From Enterobacter sp. EA-1 (lineage in GTDB: Bacteria > Pseudomonadota > Gammaproteobacteria > Enterobacterales > Enterobacteriaceae): a DNA stretch of 64,000 nucleotides. A program made the position numbers and the translations under genes. The stretch lies in the NCBI GenBank assembly GCA_002886105.1, contig CP025776.1, positions 1,922,001-1,986,000 of the forward strand. The letters run 5' to 3'. Positions within the stretch are counted from its first letter, which is position 1. Every line of letters begins with the position of its first letter. Below the pieces are notes generated by a model. The model ran no database searches, had not been told where the DNA came from, and saw only the letters and a list, made by a program, of their open reading frames with translations. Below are positions 40,590-51,109 of the stretch, one piece after another.

Positions 40590-41562
40590 TCAACCGTGGA
40601 TGTTAACCAGCGTACGCCCCTGGATTTTGTTTTGCAGGAAATCGGCGGCGGTGGCAGGCGCTTGCGCCAGCGTAATCTCTGTGGCGGCCTGCTGGTAATA
40701 GCTGGCGGGCAGCGTATCCGCCAGACGTTGCCACACCGCATCGCGCTGTGCCGTCGGCACCATGACGGAGTCCACGCCCTGCAAACGGACATTGCGCAGA
40801 ATAAACGGCATCACCGTGGTCGGCAGCGTAAAGCTACCCGCCGGGCCGCAGGCCGCGACACAGCCGCCATAGTTGGTTTGCGCCAGTACTTTCGCCAGCA
40901 CCGCGCCACCGACGGTATCCACCGCGCCTGCCCACAGCTGTTTTTCCAGCGGACGGGTCTCGGCGAAGTCACTGCGCGGCAGGATCTCATCTGCCCCTAA
41001 CTGACGCAGGAAATCATGGGTGGATTCACGCCCGGTAACCGCCGCCACGCGGTAGCCCAGCGCTTTTAGCAACACTACCGCCGTACTGCCGACACCGCCG
41101 CTCGCGCCAGTCACCAGTATCGTGCCGTCCTGCGGTTTCAGCCCTGCATCTTGCAGCGCCATGACGCACAGCATCGCCGTAAAGCCTGCCGTGCCAATGA
41201 TCATCGCCCCGGCGCGCGCTCAAGTGCTCGGGCAGTGCAACCAGCCAGTCGCCTTTCACACAGGCCTGCGCCGCCAGACCGCCCCAGTGGTTTTCACCCA
41301 CGCCCCAGCCGGTGAGGATCACTGGCCCGGTGCAAAACGCGGGTCGCGGCTTTCGTTAACGCGGCCAGAAAAGTCGATGCCCGGCACCATCGGGAACTGG
41401 CGAATAATTTTGCCCTTGCCGGTGATGGCCAGCGCGTCTTTGTAGTTAAGGCTGGACCAGTCAATATCGACCCGGACATCGCCCTCGGCCAGTGCGGGGA
41501 GGGCAATGTCTTTGACTTCCGCCGGTTTGATTCTCTTTCTGTTCCAGAACTAATGCTTTCAT
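40590..41562 (-). CDS. acuI: Acrylyl-CoA reductase AcuI (YhdH)-type MDR enzyme
   Basis: Zinc-independent medium-chain reductase of about 324 residues. Recognisable parts are [55 protein letters not shown], the NADPH loop [20 protein letters not shown] and [20 protein letters not shown], all close to E. coli AcuI/YhdH. The N-terminal third contains shifts near 41535, 41340 and 41220. AcuI reduces acrylyl-CoA to propionyl-CoA with NADPH. The TetR gene just upstream on the same strand probably controls it. It could be a second copy of the E. coli-type yhdH gene. Confidence 0.93.
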
Positions 41563-41625
41563 GACTGCGTTTTCCTCGTCGGATGAGGTTGATTTTCGGC
41601 GGATTATGCCGTCCTGTGCAGGTGT

Positions 41626-42271
41626 TTATCTTGTTGTAATGCTGTGCCGGAAGAAGGCCCAGTACTGATTTAGCGGCTCTACGGAGCGGAACAGTTTGGC
41701 GCGCATCACCGCTCCTTCCCAACCGGACCAGAAAATCCGCGCCAGTTCGCCCGTGTCGGCAGCCTGAGGTAACTCTCTCCGCACTGTTGTGCGGCCATCA
41801 GATAGTGGCTGACGCGGGTTTCCCACGCGTCAAGGATTGTTTTCAACTGGTCGGGAAAGGTTTCCGGTAAAAGCGGCGTTTTCCTGTAGCAGGTTGCCCA
41901 CCAGCAACCGCGGCGGAACGCATATTTCGCCATGCCCGGCCCGCATGGTGCACAAAGGCTTCCATACGCTGTAAGGGGGGCGAGCTGGTCATTTAGCAAA
42001 AGGTGTCCAGTTTATGGGCGAAAAATTCGCCGTAAGCGGTCAGCACCGCGGTGCCGAATTCCTGCTTGCTCTTAAAACAGTGGTAGAAAGACCCTTTGGG
42101 GACCGCGATATTTTTGATCACTGCATCAATACCGGCAGACAGATAGCCGGTTTCGGTGATCACTTCGAGACCCGAGCGAATCAGCGCTTTGCGGATATCG
42201 GTGAATTCGCGTTCGACTTTCGGCAGCCGCCCGCGGCGGGGCTTTTGCGGTGCCACTGTTTCGCCATTCAT
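41626..42271 (-). CDS. TetR-family regulator, AcuR-like
   Basis: The N-terminal HTH reads DIRKALIRSGLEVITETGYL, IKNIAVPKGSFYHCFKSKQE. The effector domain (LLPETFPDQLKTILDAWETR, VSHYLMAAQQCGESYLRL) continues in other frames after shifts near 41995, 41880 and 41735. The end WEGAVMRAKLFRSVEPLNQY is typical of AcuR/YhdJ-type TetR proteins. The stop lies 63 bases before acuI on the same strand, so it likely represses an acuR-acuI operon in response to acrylate-like compounds. Confidence 0.85.
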
Positions 42272-42341
42272 AATTTAGACCGATTGGTTTTAATTGCCGG
42301 AAGGCTACGCCGATTTGACATGCTAAGCAAGCGAAGAGAAG

Positions 42342-42367
42342 AAACAAAAGCCCGCACAAGGCGGGCT
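42342..42367 (-). terminator. Rho-independent terminator after the YjfB-like gene
   Basis: Minus strand AGCCCGC-CTTGT-GCGGGCT followed by TTTGTTTC. A second, longer stem stands just upstream in the same transcript. Confidence 0.75.
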
Positions 42368-42378
42368 GGATTCATTTT

Positions 42379-42413
42379 GCCCACCGGCGCGGTAAGACTG
42401 AGCGCCGGTGGGC
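42379..42413. repeat. Large perfect inverted repeat between YjfB-like gene and its terminator
   Basis: GCCCACCGGCGC / GCGCCGGTGGGC, 12-bp arms with an 11-base loop. It directly follows the stop of the YjfB-like gene. It may be a 3' stability hairpin or a repeated extragenic element. Confidence 0.7.
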
Positions 42414-42421
42414 AAACCGGA

Positions 42422-42610
42422 TCAGGCGGTCGTGTTGATGTTACGACCGATTGCCGGGTTGGATGGCAATTGCAGGATCTGTTTAATGAGATCCGTTGCA
42501 ATCGACTGCTGGCTGTCCAGCGCCTTTTTCCAGCACCAGCGTGTTGACTGGTTACTGAGCTGATAGGAATCAAGACTGCTGGCTAATGATGGGATTTGTA
42601 TTGGATCCAT
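42422..42610 (-). CDS. YjfB-like putative motility protein
   Basis: A 62-residue protein of the YjfB motility family (PF14070 type). It begins MDPIQIPSLASSLDSYQLSN and ends ALDSQQSIATDLIKQILQLP, NPAIGRNINTTA. One or two small shifts occur near 42530 (the family has hydrophobic-lysine VLEKALDS where the raw frame reads RWCWKKALDS). The function of the family is unclear; it is often seen with flagellar genes, none of which is here. Confidence 0.75.
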   Translation of the reverse strand: MDPIQIPSLASSLDSYQLSNQSTRWCWKKALDSQQSIATDLIKQILQLPSNPAIGRNINTTA

Positions 42611-43127
42611 GCATTCATCCTTAGTTATGGAACAAAACAACCTGATAGCAGCTTAAATTATAGCTGCACATTATTATCGGCAGAAATTGCTCAAACTTTA
42701 AGCGTGGCGCAGGGTGCAGGCATCCAGCGCTGGTTTTTGTTGCCGAGGGTGAATAAGACTTTTCGCATAAAGACTTTCTTTAAAGGTTTTGGGGAAAACA
42801 GGAAAGGTTGTCTCTAAAGTGGGTAATTCTTTATGTGAAAATAGTGCACCTCCAATAGAGTATTGACAACGCTGGTGGAAAGTATCGAAAGAAATAATGA
42901 AAATATTGCAAGATACTCCCTTTTTTAATTTTAAAAATCGCAGGTGGTATTTATTTGCAAAGCAAAAATAACATCAGCTGAACGTTCTTTTATCTTTTTT
43001 TATGCTGTTCAAAAATATTGTTTACACTGGAAGCGATCCAGCCACTCTTTTCTAATTGACGGTAAGTTATAAAACATTTCCCATTTGTCATATGAATACG
43101 ATTGCGATATTTAATCAGGGACACAAA
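42611..43127. promoter_or_regulatory. Long intergenic region upstream of the lactate permease
   Basis: About 517 bases, AT-rich, no gene seen. It must contain the promoters for the YjfB-like gene and the permease-lutABC operon; I cannot name specific operators. Confidence 0.4.
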
Positions 43128-44664
43128 ATGCACGAGTACTTATTGTTTATAGTAGGGCTTATCCCCCTGTTATTGATGGTTTTTTTAATTCTAAAAATTA
43201 AAAATGCCCGTCCACTATTCTGTTCTGATTACCCCCGGCATTGACGTACTTACTGGCGTTACTTTTCTGGCATACGCCGATGCCGACGCTTGAATCGGCC
43301 ATCATCTATGGCGCGTTAAAAGGTTTATGGCCTATCGTCATCGTTATTCTGGGCGCAATTTACAGCTATAACCTGATGCAGGCGACCCGTGCGATGGATA
43401 TTTTGCGCGAAGTGCTGGCCAGTATTAGCGATGATAAGCGCATTCAGGTTCTGCTTATCTCCGGTGTTTCGGCGGTTTTCTGGAGGCTGCGGCGGGTTAC
43501 GGCACGGCGGTGGCGATCCCCATCGGCATTCTGGTGGCGCTTGGATTCCCGCCGCTGAAATCCGCCATTGCTTCACTTGTCGCGAATACCGTGCCTACCG
43601 CATTCGGTGCGGTGGGGGATCCCCGTGTCTATTCTTGCGCAGCAGGTGAATCTGCCGGTGAATACCCTCAGTGGTACGATCATTTTGCAACTGGCGCTGT
43701 TTAACATTCTTTTGCCGTTCGTCATTATTTGTATTATCGGCGGCGGCCTGAAAGCCATTCGCGGCGTTTTTGGCATTACGCTTCTCTGCGGTGTATCGAC
43801 CTTGATCCCGCAATATTTTGTGGCGGTGCATTTAGGGGCCGAGTTACCCGCTTTTGCCGGTAGCCTTGTGAGCCTGATTGCGGTGGCGATTGCCGGACGC
43901 ATCCGCAACGGAAAGACAGATCCTCCGGCTTATCGAAACCCGCCCTGAGTGAAAGACCTGTGCGTTCAGCGGCGGTGCTACTGAAAACATGTTCCATCTA
44001 TATTCTGATTTTTATTTTTATCCTGCTCTGTTCACCGCTGTTTCCGGGAATTAAATCGGCTGTTTCTGCGATTGCGTCGGTGCTGCATTTCCCGCTGGAA
44101 AACGGCACCACGCTTACACTCAAAATTGAGTGGATAGCGACGCGGCGTACTCATCATTCTGGCCACGGTTATCGGGGGGATTTATTCAGGGCGCTCCGGT
44201 GAGCAGCATGCACGTATTTGTAAAAACAGTGCTGCAGCTGAGGAATTCCATTATCGCCATTATGGCCATCGTTGCGCTGGCCACGGCGATGGATGTTAGC
44301 GGGCTTATCTCCACGCTTGCGCACGTGCTGGTGAATATAACGGGCAGCAGCTACGTCTTTATTTCACCGATTATTGGCGCACTGGGAACGTTTGTGACCG
44401 GTATACCAATTCAAACGTTCTGTTCGGTAAGTTGCAAACCATGGCGGCGGCAAAACTGAATATCGATCCCACGGCTGGCGGCCGCCAATACTGCTGGTGC
44501 CACGGGCGGGAAAATGATTTCGCCGCAAAGTATCGCCATTGCAGTGTCCGCCGCACGAATGGGAGGTCAGGACAGCCATATTATGGCGGGCACCATGAAA
44601 TATTGCGCTGCCTATATTGTTATTCTGGGAATCGGACTTTATTATTACTGGGTCATGGCATGAA
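43128..44664 (+). CDS. Lactate permease (LctP/LldP family)
   Basis: About 512 residues and 12-14 membrane helices. Recognisable are MHEYLLFIVGLIPLLLMVFL, PTLESAIIYGALKGLWPIVI, FLEAAAGYGTAVAIPIGILV, PTAFGAVGIPVSILAQQVNL, IIGALGTFVTGSDTNSNVLF and MISPQSIAIAVSAARMGGQD. Shifts occur near 43205, 43480, 43620, 43945, 44150, 44405 and 44480. It should import L- or D-lactate (or glycolate), the substrate oxidised by the lutABC products that follow. Shorter than E. coli LldP; the family assignment is firm, the exact substrate inferred. Confidence 0.9.
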
Positions 44665-44718
44665 TCGTGCGCAATACAGCGCGAAACCAACAACAAATAG
44701 AGCAATGGAGTTTTTACC

Positions 44719-45426
44719 GTGAATGTTAACTTTTGTCACCTGTATTGGTGATGCCATTAAATCTCGTATGGCGCGTGATACGGTTTTGCTGTTAGAGCAG
44801 TTGGGATGCCGGGTGAGTTTCCCTGAAAAACAAGGGTGCTGCGGTCAGCCTGCCATTAACAGCGGTTATATCAACGAAGCCATTCCCGGCATGAAAAACC
44901 TCATTAGCGCGCTGGAGGAAAATGATTACCCCATCGTTTCCCCGCCGGTTCCTGTACGTATGCGATTAAAAGTTATCCCGGTTATCTGGTGGACGAACGA
45001 ATGGGCCGCCCGCGCCGAAAGGGTTGCCGCACGAATGTTCGATCTGACGTCGTTCATTGTGAATACGCTGTGGTGGATGGGGGCGCGTCTGCAAGGGAAG
45101 GCGGTTTACCACCCGTCGTGCAGCTTGTTTCGCAAGATGGGCGTGAAGGAGGAGCCGTTAGCGCTTTTACATCACGTTCAGGGCTGGAGCTGCTTCCGTT
45201 CAGCCACCCGGAAACCTGCTGCGGCTTCGGCGGGACGTTTTCCGTCAAAATGGCGGAAATTTCCGGCGAAATGGTGAAAGAGAAGAGTACGCATCTGATG
45301 GAGAAGCAACCGGATTACCTGATTGGCGCGGATGTCAGTTGCCTGCTGAATATTGGTGGGCGTCTGCAACGTGAAGGCCGACCGGTAAAAGTGATGCACA
45401 TTGCTGAAGTCCTGATGAGTCGCTGA
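44719..45426 (+). CDS. lutA: Lactate utilization protein LutA (YkgE)
   Basis: Iron-sulfur protein of the LutABC L-lactate oxidation system, about 239 residues. Two CCG domains are visible: KQGCCGQPAINSGYINEAIP and PETCCGFGGTFSVKMAEISG. The start is GTG with GGAG eight bases upstream. Shifts occur near 44733, 44950, 45075 and 45185. The end MHIAEVLMSR matches E. coli YkgE. First gene of lutABC, 54 bases after the permease. Confidence 0.94.
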
Positions 45427-45436
45427 GGGAAATGTC

Positions 45437-46860
45437 ATGTTTTTAAAAACCAGTCAGGTCGAGTTTAAAACGCGTATCCGCCAGCAGATTGATGATCCCA
45501 TCATGCGCAACGCGGTGGCGAATGCGCAGGAGCGAATTGGCGGCAACCGTCAGAAAATGGTGGATGAGTTGGGGAACTGGGAAGCCCTGGCGCGATCATG
45601 CCAGCCAGATCCGCAACCATGTGCTGCAAAATCTGGATGCTTATCTGTACCAATTGTCGGAGAAAGTGACCGAGAACGGCGGCCATGTTTATTTCGCCAA
45701 AACCAAAGAAGAGGCCACCGACTACATCCTGAAGGTAGTGCAGGCAAAAATGCCAAAAAAGTGGTCAAGTCCAAATCCATGGTAACGGAAGAGATTGGCA
45801 TGAACCCGGTTTTACAGCAGGCCGGGATTGAGGTCATCGAAACCGATTTGGGTGAATATATCCTGCAACTGGATCAGGACCCGCCTTCGCATGTTGTGGT
45901 TCCGGCCATTCATAAAGATCGCCACCAGATCCGCCGGGTACTTGCTGAGCATCTGGGCTATGGCGGCCCGGAAACACCCGAAGCGATGACGCGCTTTATC
46001 CGGCAAAAAAATCCGCCGAGGATTTCCTCAGCGCGGAAGTGGGCGTGACCGGCTGCAACTTCGCCGTGGCCGAAACCGGTTCTGTCTGCCTCGGTGACCA
46101 ATGAAGGGAATGCGCGAATGTGCACCACGCTGCCCAAAACGCATATTGCCGTAATGGGGATGGAGCGTATTGCGCCGACATTTGAAGAGGTCGATGTGCT
46201 GATCACCATGCTGGCGAAGCGCCGTTGGTGCACGACTGACCGGCTACAACACACCGGCTGACGGGGCCCCCGGGAGGCGGACAATGTTGACGGTCCGGAG
46301 GAGTTCCACCCCGGTGATAGTCGATAACGGTCGTTCAGCGGTGCTCGGCTCGCCATTTCGTAACGTGCTGCGCTGCATCCGTTGCGGTGCCTGTATTAAC
46401 ACCTGCCCGGCGTATCGGCACATTGGCGGGCACGGTTACGGCTCTATTTATCCCGGCCCCATCGGCGCGGTGATTTCCCCATTGCTGGGAGGCTATAAGG
46501 ATTTTAAAGATCTGCCTTACGCCTGCTCGCTCTGCTCGGCCTGCGACACGGTCTGCCCGGTGAAAATCCCGCTGTCCAAACTGATTTTGCGCCACCGCAG
46601 AGTGATGGCAGAAGAGGATCACGCCAAAAGCAGAGCAACGGGTGATTAAAATGTTTGCCTACGCCAACAGCCATCCGGGGCTATGGAAAGTTGGCATGAT
46701 CGCCGGTGCCCGTGCGGCCGGTTGGTTGATTAAAGAGGGCAAAGCGCCGGTGAATATCGGCGCCATCAGTAGCTGGACGCAGGCGCGGGATCTCCCCGGA
46801 TGCCGACGGCGAAAGCTTCCGTAGCTGGTTTAAAAACATCAGGCGCAGGGGAATAAATAA
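45437..46860 (+). CDS. lutB: Lactate utilization protein LutB (YkgF)
   Basis: About 474 residues, with two [4Fe-4S] motifs in the C-terminal half: [20 protein letters not shown] and [20 protein letters not shown]. The N-terminal half shows [58 protein letters not shown] and [15 protein letters not shown]. Shifts occur near 45590, 45755, 46010, 46095, 46225 and 46310. The stop TAA overlaps the lutC start (TAATG). It is the electron-relay part of the lactate dehydrogenase complex. Confidence 0.94.
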
Positions 46861-47549
46861 TGGATAACCGAACCGCGTTTCTGGCGACAATTGCGCAGGC
46901 TCTGGGGCGCGAACCCCGTAACATTCCCGACGCCCGGCCAACGCCTGCCCATAATTATGCGCAGAGCCGACTGACAGAACTCAGCCAGCAGCAGCGTTGT
47001 GATGCGTTTATCGACGTGGCGTCGACGGTCATGTTGGTGCAGTGCGAGCTGACCCGCGAAGAAGACGCGCCAGCTGCCGTACTGCGGTTATGTGAACAAT
47101 ATGGTCAACAGCCGGTGGTGGTGAGCGGCGATGTCCGTTTGGCCGCGGCGGGCATCACCGCCCGTCTGCAGGAGGCTTGCCGCAACCGTGGGATCCGCAG
47201 GCGGGCGAGCAAAATATCCGCACCGGCGGAGCAGGCAAAAGTGGTGGTGTTTGCCGATTACGGGTTGACGGAATCGGGCGGGGTGGTGCTCTTTTCTGCG
47301 GCGGAGCGGGGGCGCGCCATCAGCCTGCTTCCGGAATCCTCCATTTTTGTGTTGCGTAAAAGTACGATCCTGCCGCGTGTTGCACTGCTGGCGACGCAGT
47401 TACATGCCCTGTCGCAACAGGGTAAGCGAATGCCTTCCTGCATTAATATTATTGGCGGCCCCAGCTCCACTGCCGATATTGAGCTGATAAAGGTGGTGGG
47501 TGTTCACGGCCCGGTCAACGCGGCCTATGTGATCATTGAAGATTGTTGA
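46860..47549 (+). CDS. lutC: Lactate utilization protein LutC (YkgG)
   Basis: LUD-domain protein, about 230 residues. It shows RTAFLATIAQALGREPRNIP, VVVFADYGLTESGGVVLFSA, RAISLLPESSIFVLRKSTIL and CINIIGGPSSTADIELIKVV with the conserved GPSSTADIE motif. Local shifts near 47175-47230 garble about 20 residues. Last gene of the operon. Confidence 0.94.
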   Translation: MDNRTAFLATIAQALGREPRNIPDARPTPAHNYAQSRLTELSQQQRCDAFIDVASTVMLVQCELTREEDAPAAVLRLCEQYGQQPVVVSGDVRLAAAGITARLQEACRNRGIRRRASKISAPAEQAKVVVFADYGLTESGGVVLFSAAERGRAISLLPESSIFVLRKSTILPRVALLATQLHALSQQGKRMPSCINIIGGPSSTADIELIKVVGVHGPVNAAYVIIEDC

Positions 47550-47562
47550 TGCCATAAGCAGA

Positions 47563-47590
47563 GAGGCCAGCCGTCAGACTGGTCTTTTGT
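47563..47590 (+). terminator. Rho-independent terminator of lutABC
   Basis: GGCCAG / CTGGTC stem followed by TTTTGTT, 15 bases after the lutC stop. Confidence 0.7.
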
Positions 47591-47688
47591 TAACATTAGA
47601 AATATCCTGAAAAGATAATAGTAACATTAGGTTAATTATAACAAAGTAAGGTAATCATGATGCTTTCCAACCGAGGTGAGGGTTAGTC

Positions 47689-48231
47689 ATGATTCATTAT
47701 GTGGCCGTTTTCTTGTCGTCACTCTTTATGTGCAGCGCCGTTTACGCCGGTTCAGTGACCACCGTTTCACTCAGCACGCTTTCCTCTACGCTGAATCAGC
47801 GCATGGTGCTCATGCGGGATGTGGCCGAATTTAAAGCCGTTCATCATCTGCCGGTTGAAGATCTGGCGCGGGAAGAAAATGTGATTTCCGCTGCCAAAAA
47901 CGAGGCCGCAGAGGCCGGGCTCGATCCGCAAACCGTTGAGCCTTTTGTCCACGCGTTAATGAATGCGAGCAAAGCCATCCAGTATCGTTATCTGGCTGAT
48001 TGGCTGGCGACCCCGCAACAGGAGGCATCTGCGCAGACGCTGGCCTCCTCACGAGAGCAAATCCAGCAACTGGATCAGCAATTAATGACGACATTAAGCC
48101 AGTATTTACTTACCGGTTCATTCAGCAGCGATGATCTCGCGGCTGGAAAGCCAGTTCAATGCCCCAATCTCAGCAAGGCGGATATCGACAATATGCTTCA
48201 TGCGTTAACGCAGATCCGGCGCGCCGTCTGA
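47689..48231 (+). CDS. Secreted chorismate mutase (AroQ gamma class)
   Basis: An intact ORF of 180 codons. A signal peptide (MIHYVAVFLSSLFMCSAVYA) is followed by the helical AroQ fold: TLNQRMVLMRDVAEFKAVHH with the Arg/Lys pattern of the active site, AKNEAAEAGLDPQTVEPFVH and YLLTGSFSSDDLAAGKPVQC. The predicted periplasmic location distinguishes it from the cytoplasmic mutase domains of PheA and TyrA. Converts chorismate to prephenate outside the cytoplasm; the biological purpose in this setting is unknown. Independent gene with its own ribosome binding site. Confidence 0.9.
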   Translation: MIHYVAVFLSSLFMCSAVYAGSVTTVSLSTLSSTLNQRMVLMRDVAEFKAVHHLPVEDLAREENVISAAKNEAAEAGLDPQTVEPFVHALMNASKAIQYRYLADWLATPQQEASAQTLASSREQIQQLDQQLMTTLSQYLLTGSFSSDDLAAGKPVQCPNLSKADIDNMLHALTQIRRAV

Positions 48232-48306
48232 TGTACGCTTACCGACAGGCTGGCGTAAACAGCAATGAAGATGGCATGCTGCGAGTGAACCGTGCCGCCG
48301 TCTCCT

Positions 48307-48313
48307 TATAATG
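48307..48313 (+). promoter_or_regulatory. Candidate -10 box of the AraC-type gene
   Basis: TATAAT about 50 bases upstream of the start at 48363. The -35 region 17 bases upstream is poor, as is common for activator-dependent promoters. Confidence 0.35.
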
Positions 48314-48362
48314 ATGCGTTACTGTGGCAGGGAGGTCTTGCCTGTGAGCCGTAGGGGATTTT

Positions 48363-49418
48363 ATGACGCGTAATCAGACCTTTTTCTGAATATCGGATGG
48401 CGAACGCTGCTGAAAGACATGGGGATCCGGCCGGAACATGTACTGCGCCGCGCCGGGCTCCCCCGAGGACACGCTGTCGCGCGTGGGCGACGGGTTGTCT
48501 AGAGGCCTATTTTCGCTTCTGGCGAAGCCTCGAAGCTGAAGCCGGGCACCCGTTGTTCCCGTTAAAAATCGTAGAGTCGGTCTCAACCGAGTTGTTTGAC
48601 CCGCCGCTTTTGCTGCGTTATGCAGTGCCAATTTGTTGCAGGCCGTGCAACGGCTGGCGAAGTACAAGCAGTTAATGGCGCCGATGAGCCTTGAGGTGGC
48701 TGTTGGTTCTCATGGCGAAATGACCATTTCTCCGCGCTGGCTTTTGCCCAACACGATGTCCCTCACTCTTTGCTGGTGGCTGAGCTCGCTTTTTTTATCC
48801 ACTGGCCCGGTTAGCGACGCGGGAGCCCGTCAATGCGCTTGCGCTTACGTTGCCTGAACTGCCGCCGACGCCTCATTTGCGTCATGTTGAAGCGTTTTCG
48901 GCGGGACGATAACACAAGGACATCCGGGGATTACGTTTTCCTCAACGGATGCTCTGAGACCTTTTGACGGTTAACGAAGGGATGTGGCGCGTCTTCGAAC
49001 CCGAACTTCGCCGTCGTCTTAGTGAGCTGGATGCTACAGCAACCACCGGTGAGCGGGTACAGGCGGTGTTGCTTGAGTTGATACCCGGTAATGCTGCCAG
49101 CATTGACGCGGTTGCGGTACGGTTAGGCATGAGCCGCCGGACACTGCAACGGCGGCCCGAGGAGGAAGGCGAGAGTTTTCGGGCGCTAATCAATCGTACC
49201 CGAGAGAAGCTGGCGCGCCACTATTTGCAGAATTCAGCCTTATCCGGCAGTGAAATCGCTTTTTACTCGGTTTTGAAGATCCGAACTCCTTCTATCGTGC
49301 GTTTCATGAGTGGACTGGGCAGACGCCGGACAGCGCACGCCGCGCATCTGTTCCCCGGTGGCTGAACCGCAACGGAGCGTGGCGCATTTCGCTGGCGGAT
49401 TGGCGCGTGTCGCCATAG
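48363..49418 (+). CDS. AraC-family regulator with arabinose-binding-2-type N-terminus
   Basis: About 350 residues. The N-terminal half (LLKDMGIRPEHVLRRAGLPE, GLSVEAYFRFWRSLEAEAGH) matches the sensor domain of OruR/ArgR-like AraC proteins. The C-terminal HTH pair shows ASIDAVAVRLGMSRRTLQRR, EEEGESFRALINRTREKLAR and GFEDPNSFYRAFHEWTGQTP once shifts near 49265 and 49310 are corrected. Other shifts lie near 48395, 48465, 48500, 48625, 48760 and 48910. It is upstream of and co-oriented with a dehydrogenase gene, which it may control. Confidence 0.88.
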
Positions 49419-49514
49419 TGGCGGCGTGGATCCCTGTATAGAGTGGCGGTTATGCAGTGCTGACTGTGCAGGTCAGCCGTCACGAACCTCATTCACGCTA
49501 TAAGGATCCGTTGT

Positions 49515-50356
49515 ATGAATTCCAAAGTTGCCCGTGACCGGCGCCTCGTCCGGTATTGGTGAAGCCACCGCCATCAAGTTACAGTCGCTCGGCTATACCG
49601 TCTATGCGGCTGCCCGTCGGGTTGAACGTATGCAGCCTCTGGCGGCGGCCGGTATGCATATATTGCCGCTGGACGTAACCGATGATGCCTCATTACAACA
49701 GGCGGTGACGACAATCATGACGCAGTCCGGGCGCATTGACGTGCTGGTCAACAACGCCGGTTATGGCTCGTATGGCGCGGTAGAGGATGTCCCAACTGAT
49801 GAAGCGCGGGCACAGTTTGAGGTGAACGTCTTTGGGGCTGTGCGATTAACGCAGTTATTGCTCCCGCACATGCGTGCACAGCGTTCCGGGACCATCATCA
49901 ATATCACCTCCATGGGGGGCAAAATGCACACCCCCGCTGGGCGCCCCCGGTATCACGGCACCAAGTTTGCGCTGGAAGCGATTAGCGATTGTTTGCGGAT
50001 GGAGGTGCAACCCTTTGGTATTGATGTGGTGGTCATTGAACCCCCGGCGGCATTAAAACCGAGTGGCCCGACATCGCCGCAGAGAAACTCCTTGCTGTTT
50101 CCGGGAACGGGGCATATGCCCCTCAGGCGCATGCCATGGCGAATTCGATGATCGGTGATGCCAGCAAGAAACGGCAGTCGCCGCCAGAGGTCATTGCGGA
50201 CACCATCGCCGGGCGCTTAGCGTACGTCGGCCTAAAACGCGCTATGTGGTTGGTTTCGCAGCAAAACCAATGCTGTTTTTGCGCCGACTGTTGTCCGATC
50301 GCGCGTTTGATGGCTTTATGCGGATGGCAACAGGGATAGCGCGACAGAAGACGTAA
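49515..50356 (+). CDS. Short-chain dehydrogenase/reductase
   Basis: Classical SDR of about 280 residues. The cofactor loop is VTGASSGIGEATAIKLQSLG, NNAGYGSYGAVEDVPTDEAR carries the NNAG motif, and the catalytic Ser-Tyr-Lys triad lies in NITSMGGKM and YHGTKFALEAIS. Shifts occur near 49530, 49935, 50045, 50125 and 50215. The C-terminus (FLRRLLSDRAFDGFMRMATG) is typical of the YbbO-like group. Substrate unknown; a preference for NADP is suggested by the AARRVERM segment after beta strand 2. Confidence 0.9.
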
Positions 50357-50414
50357 GGTGAGCCCACACGCATGCGGCAGGAAAACCAGCCGTCGGCGAT
50401 CGCAGAAAAGCAAA

Positions 50415-50436
50415 AGCCCGCTAAAAGCGGGCTTCT
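50415..50436. terminator. Terminator hairpin next to the left attachment repeat
   Basis: AGCCCGC / GCGGGCT stem with TAAAA loop. It resembles the terminators found 3' of the intact tRNA-Asn genes, in the same place relative to the tRNA 3' end, and marks the displaced tRNA end. Confidence 0.75.
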
Positions 50437-50441
50437 TAAAT

Positions 50442-50457
50442 TGGCTCCTCTGACTGG
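50442..50457. repeat. Left attachment repeat (tRNA-Asn 3' end)
   Basis: TGGCTCCTCTGACTGG, identical to the last bases of the tRNA-Asn genes including encoded CCA; no other part of a tRNA is present here. Confidence 0.85.
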
Positions 50458-50796
50458 GATCGCCTTTGCCAATAACTGGCTAATAAGTAAGCTAATCCTG
50501 AAAGCTCTCCCTGTCAAGACCACCAGAATGACCACCAAAATTAACGAGGGGATATAAGTAGTTAGACTGGCCCCATAAATCACCAGACACTTCGTCTCTC
50601 TTAAAATAAGAGGTAATCTTGGAACTATGTTTAATACTGTTCAGAATAATAAGATAGTTGAAGTGTTATCAGGACCTGAACGGCGTCGGGGGTCGTACAC
50701 CGAAGGAAATAATTGCTATTATTCAATAGAGTATGGAACCCAGTATCACCATGTCTCACGTTGAAGTCTCATGCCGAAGGTTTGGTGGAGGCAATG

Positions 50797-51109
50797 ATGT
50801 CAAAGTTTGAGTTTTGGAGAAAAAATAAATTGCCTTATTAAGCACAGCCAGAGCTTTATTATTGAAAGTGTAGTCAAGCGACTAATCGAAGATGTCAATG
50901 AGTACTCTTATTTACTGACAACGGAAGATTGGCGGTTGCTGATGAGTTTGGATAAGTCAGTTGGTGAACGGAAGATTTGTCAGAAGCAGTGTCTGGGCTG
51001 CTTGGAATTCGCTAGGACGGTGACTATGCTATCCAATTTCATTAATGGGATCTTGAGTGCAAACAAGGAAAGTGAAGCGCTCGTAACTGAGTTATGCCGT
51101 ATCCCATAA
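50797..51109 (+). CDS. Hypothetical small protein at island left end
   Basis: The ATG at 50797 has GGAGG five bases upstream; one shift near 50810 leads to the open frame (FGEKINCLIKHSQSFIIESV, LIEDVNEYSYLLTTEDWRLL, CQKQCLGCLEFARTVTMLSN). About 104 residues, soluble, with a CxxC-like pair (CQKQCLGC). Family not recognised. Its 3' end overlaps the 3' end of the giant STAND gene on the opposite strand by about 68 bases. Confidence 0.5.

Noticed and set aside
50242-50583. Minus-strand ORF with a hydrophobic segment (TYIPSLILVVILVVLTGRAF) across the left island border
   Set aside because: It starts with GTG without a clear ribosome binding site and runs through the tRNA remnant and terminator; a small membrane protein is possible but not supported.
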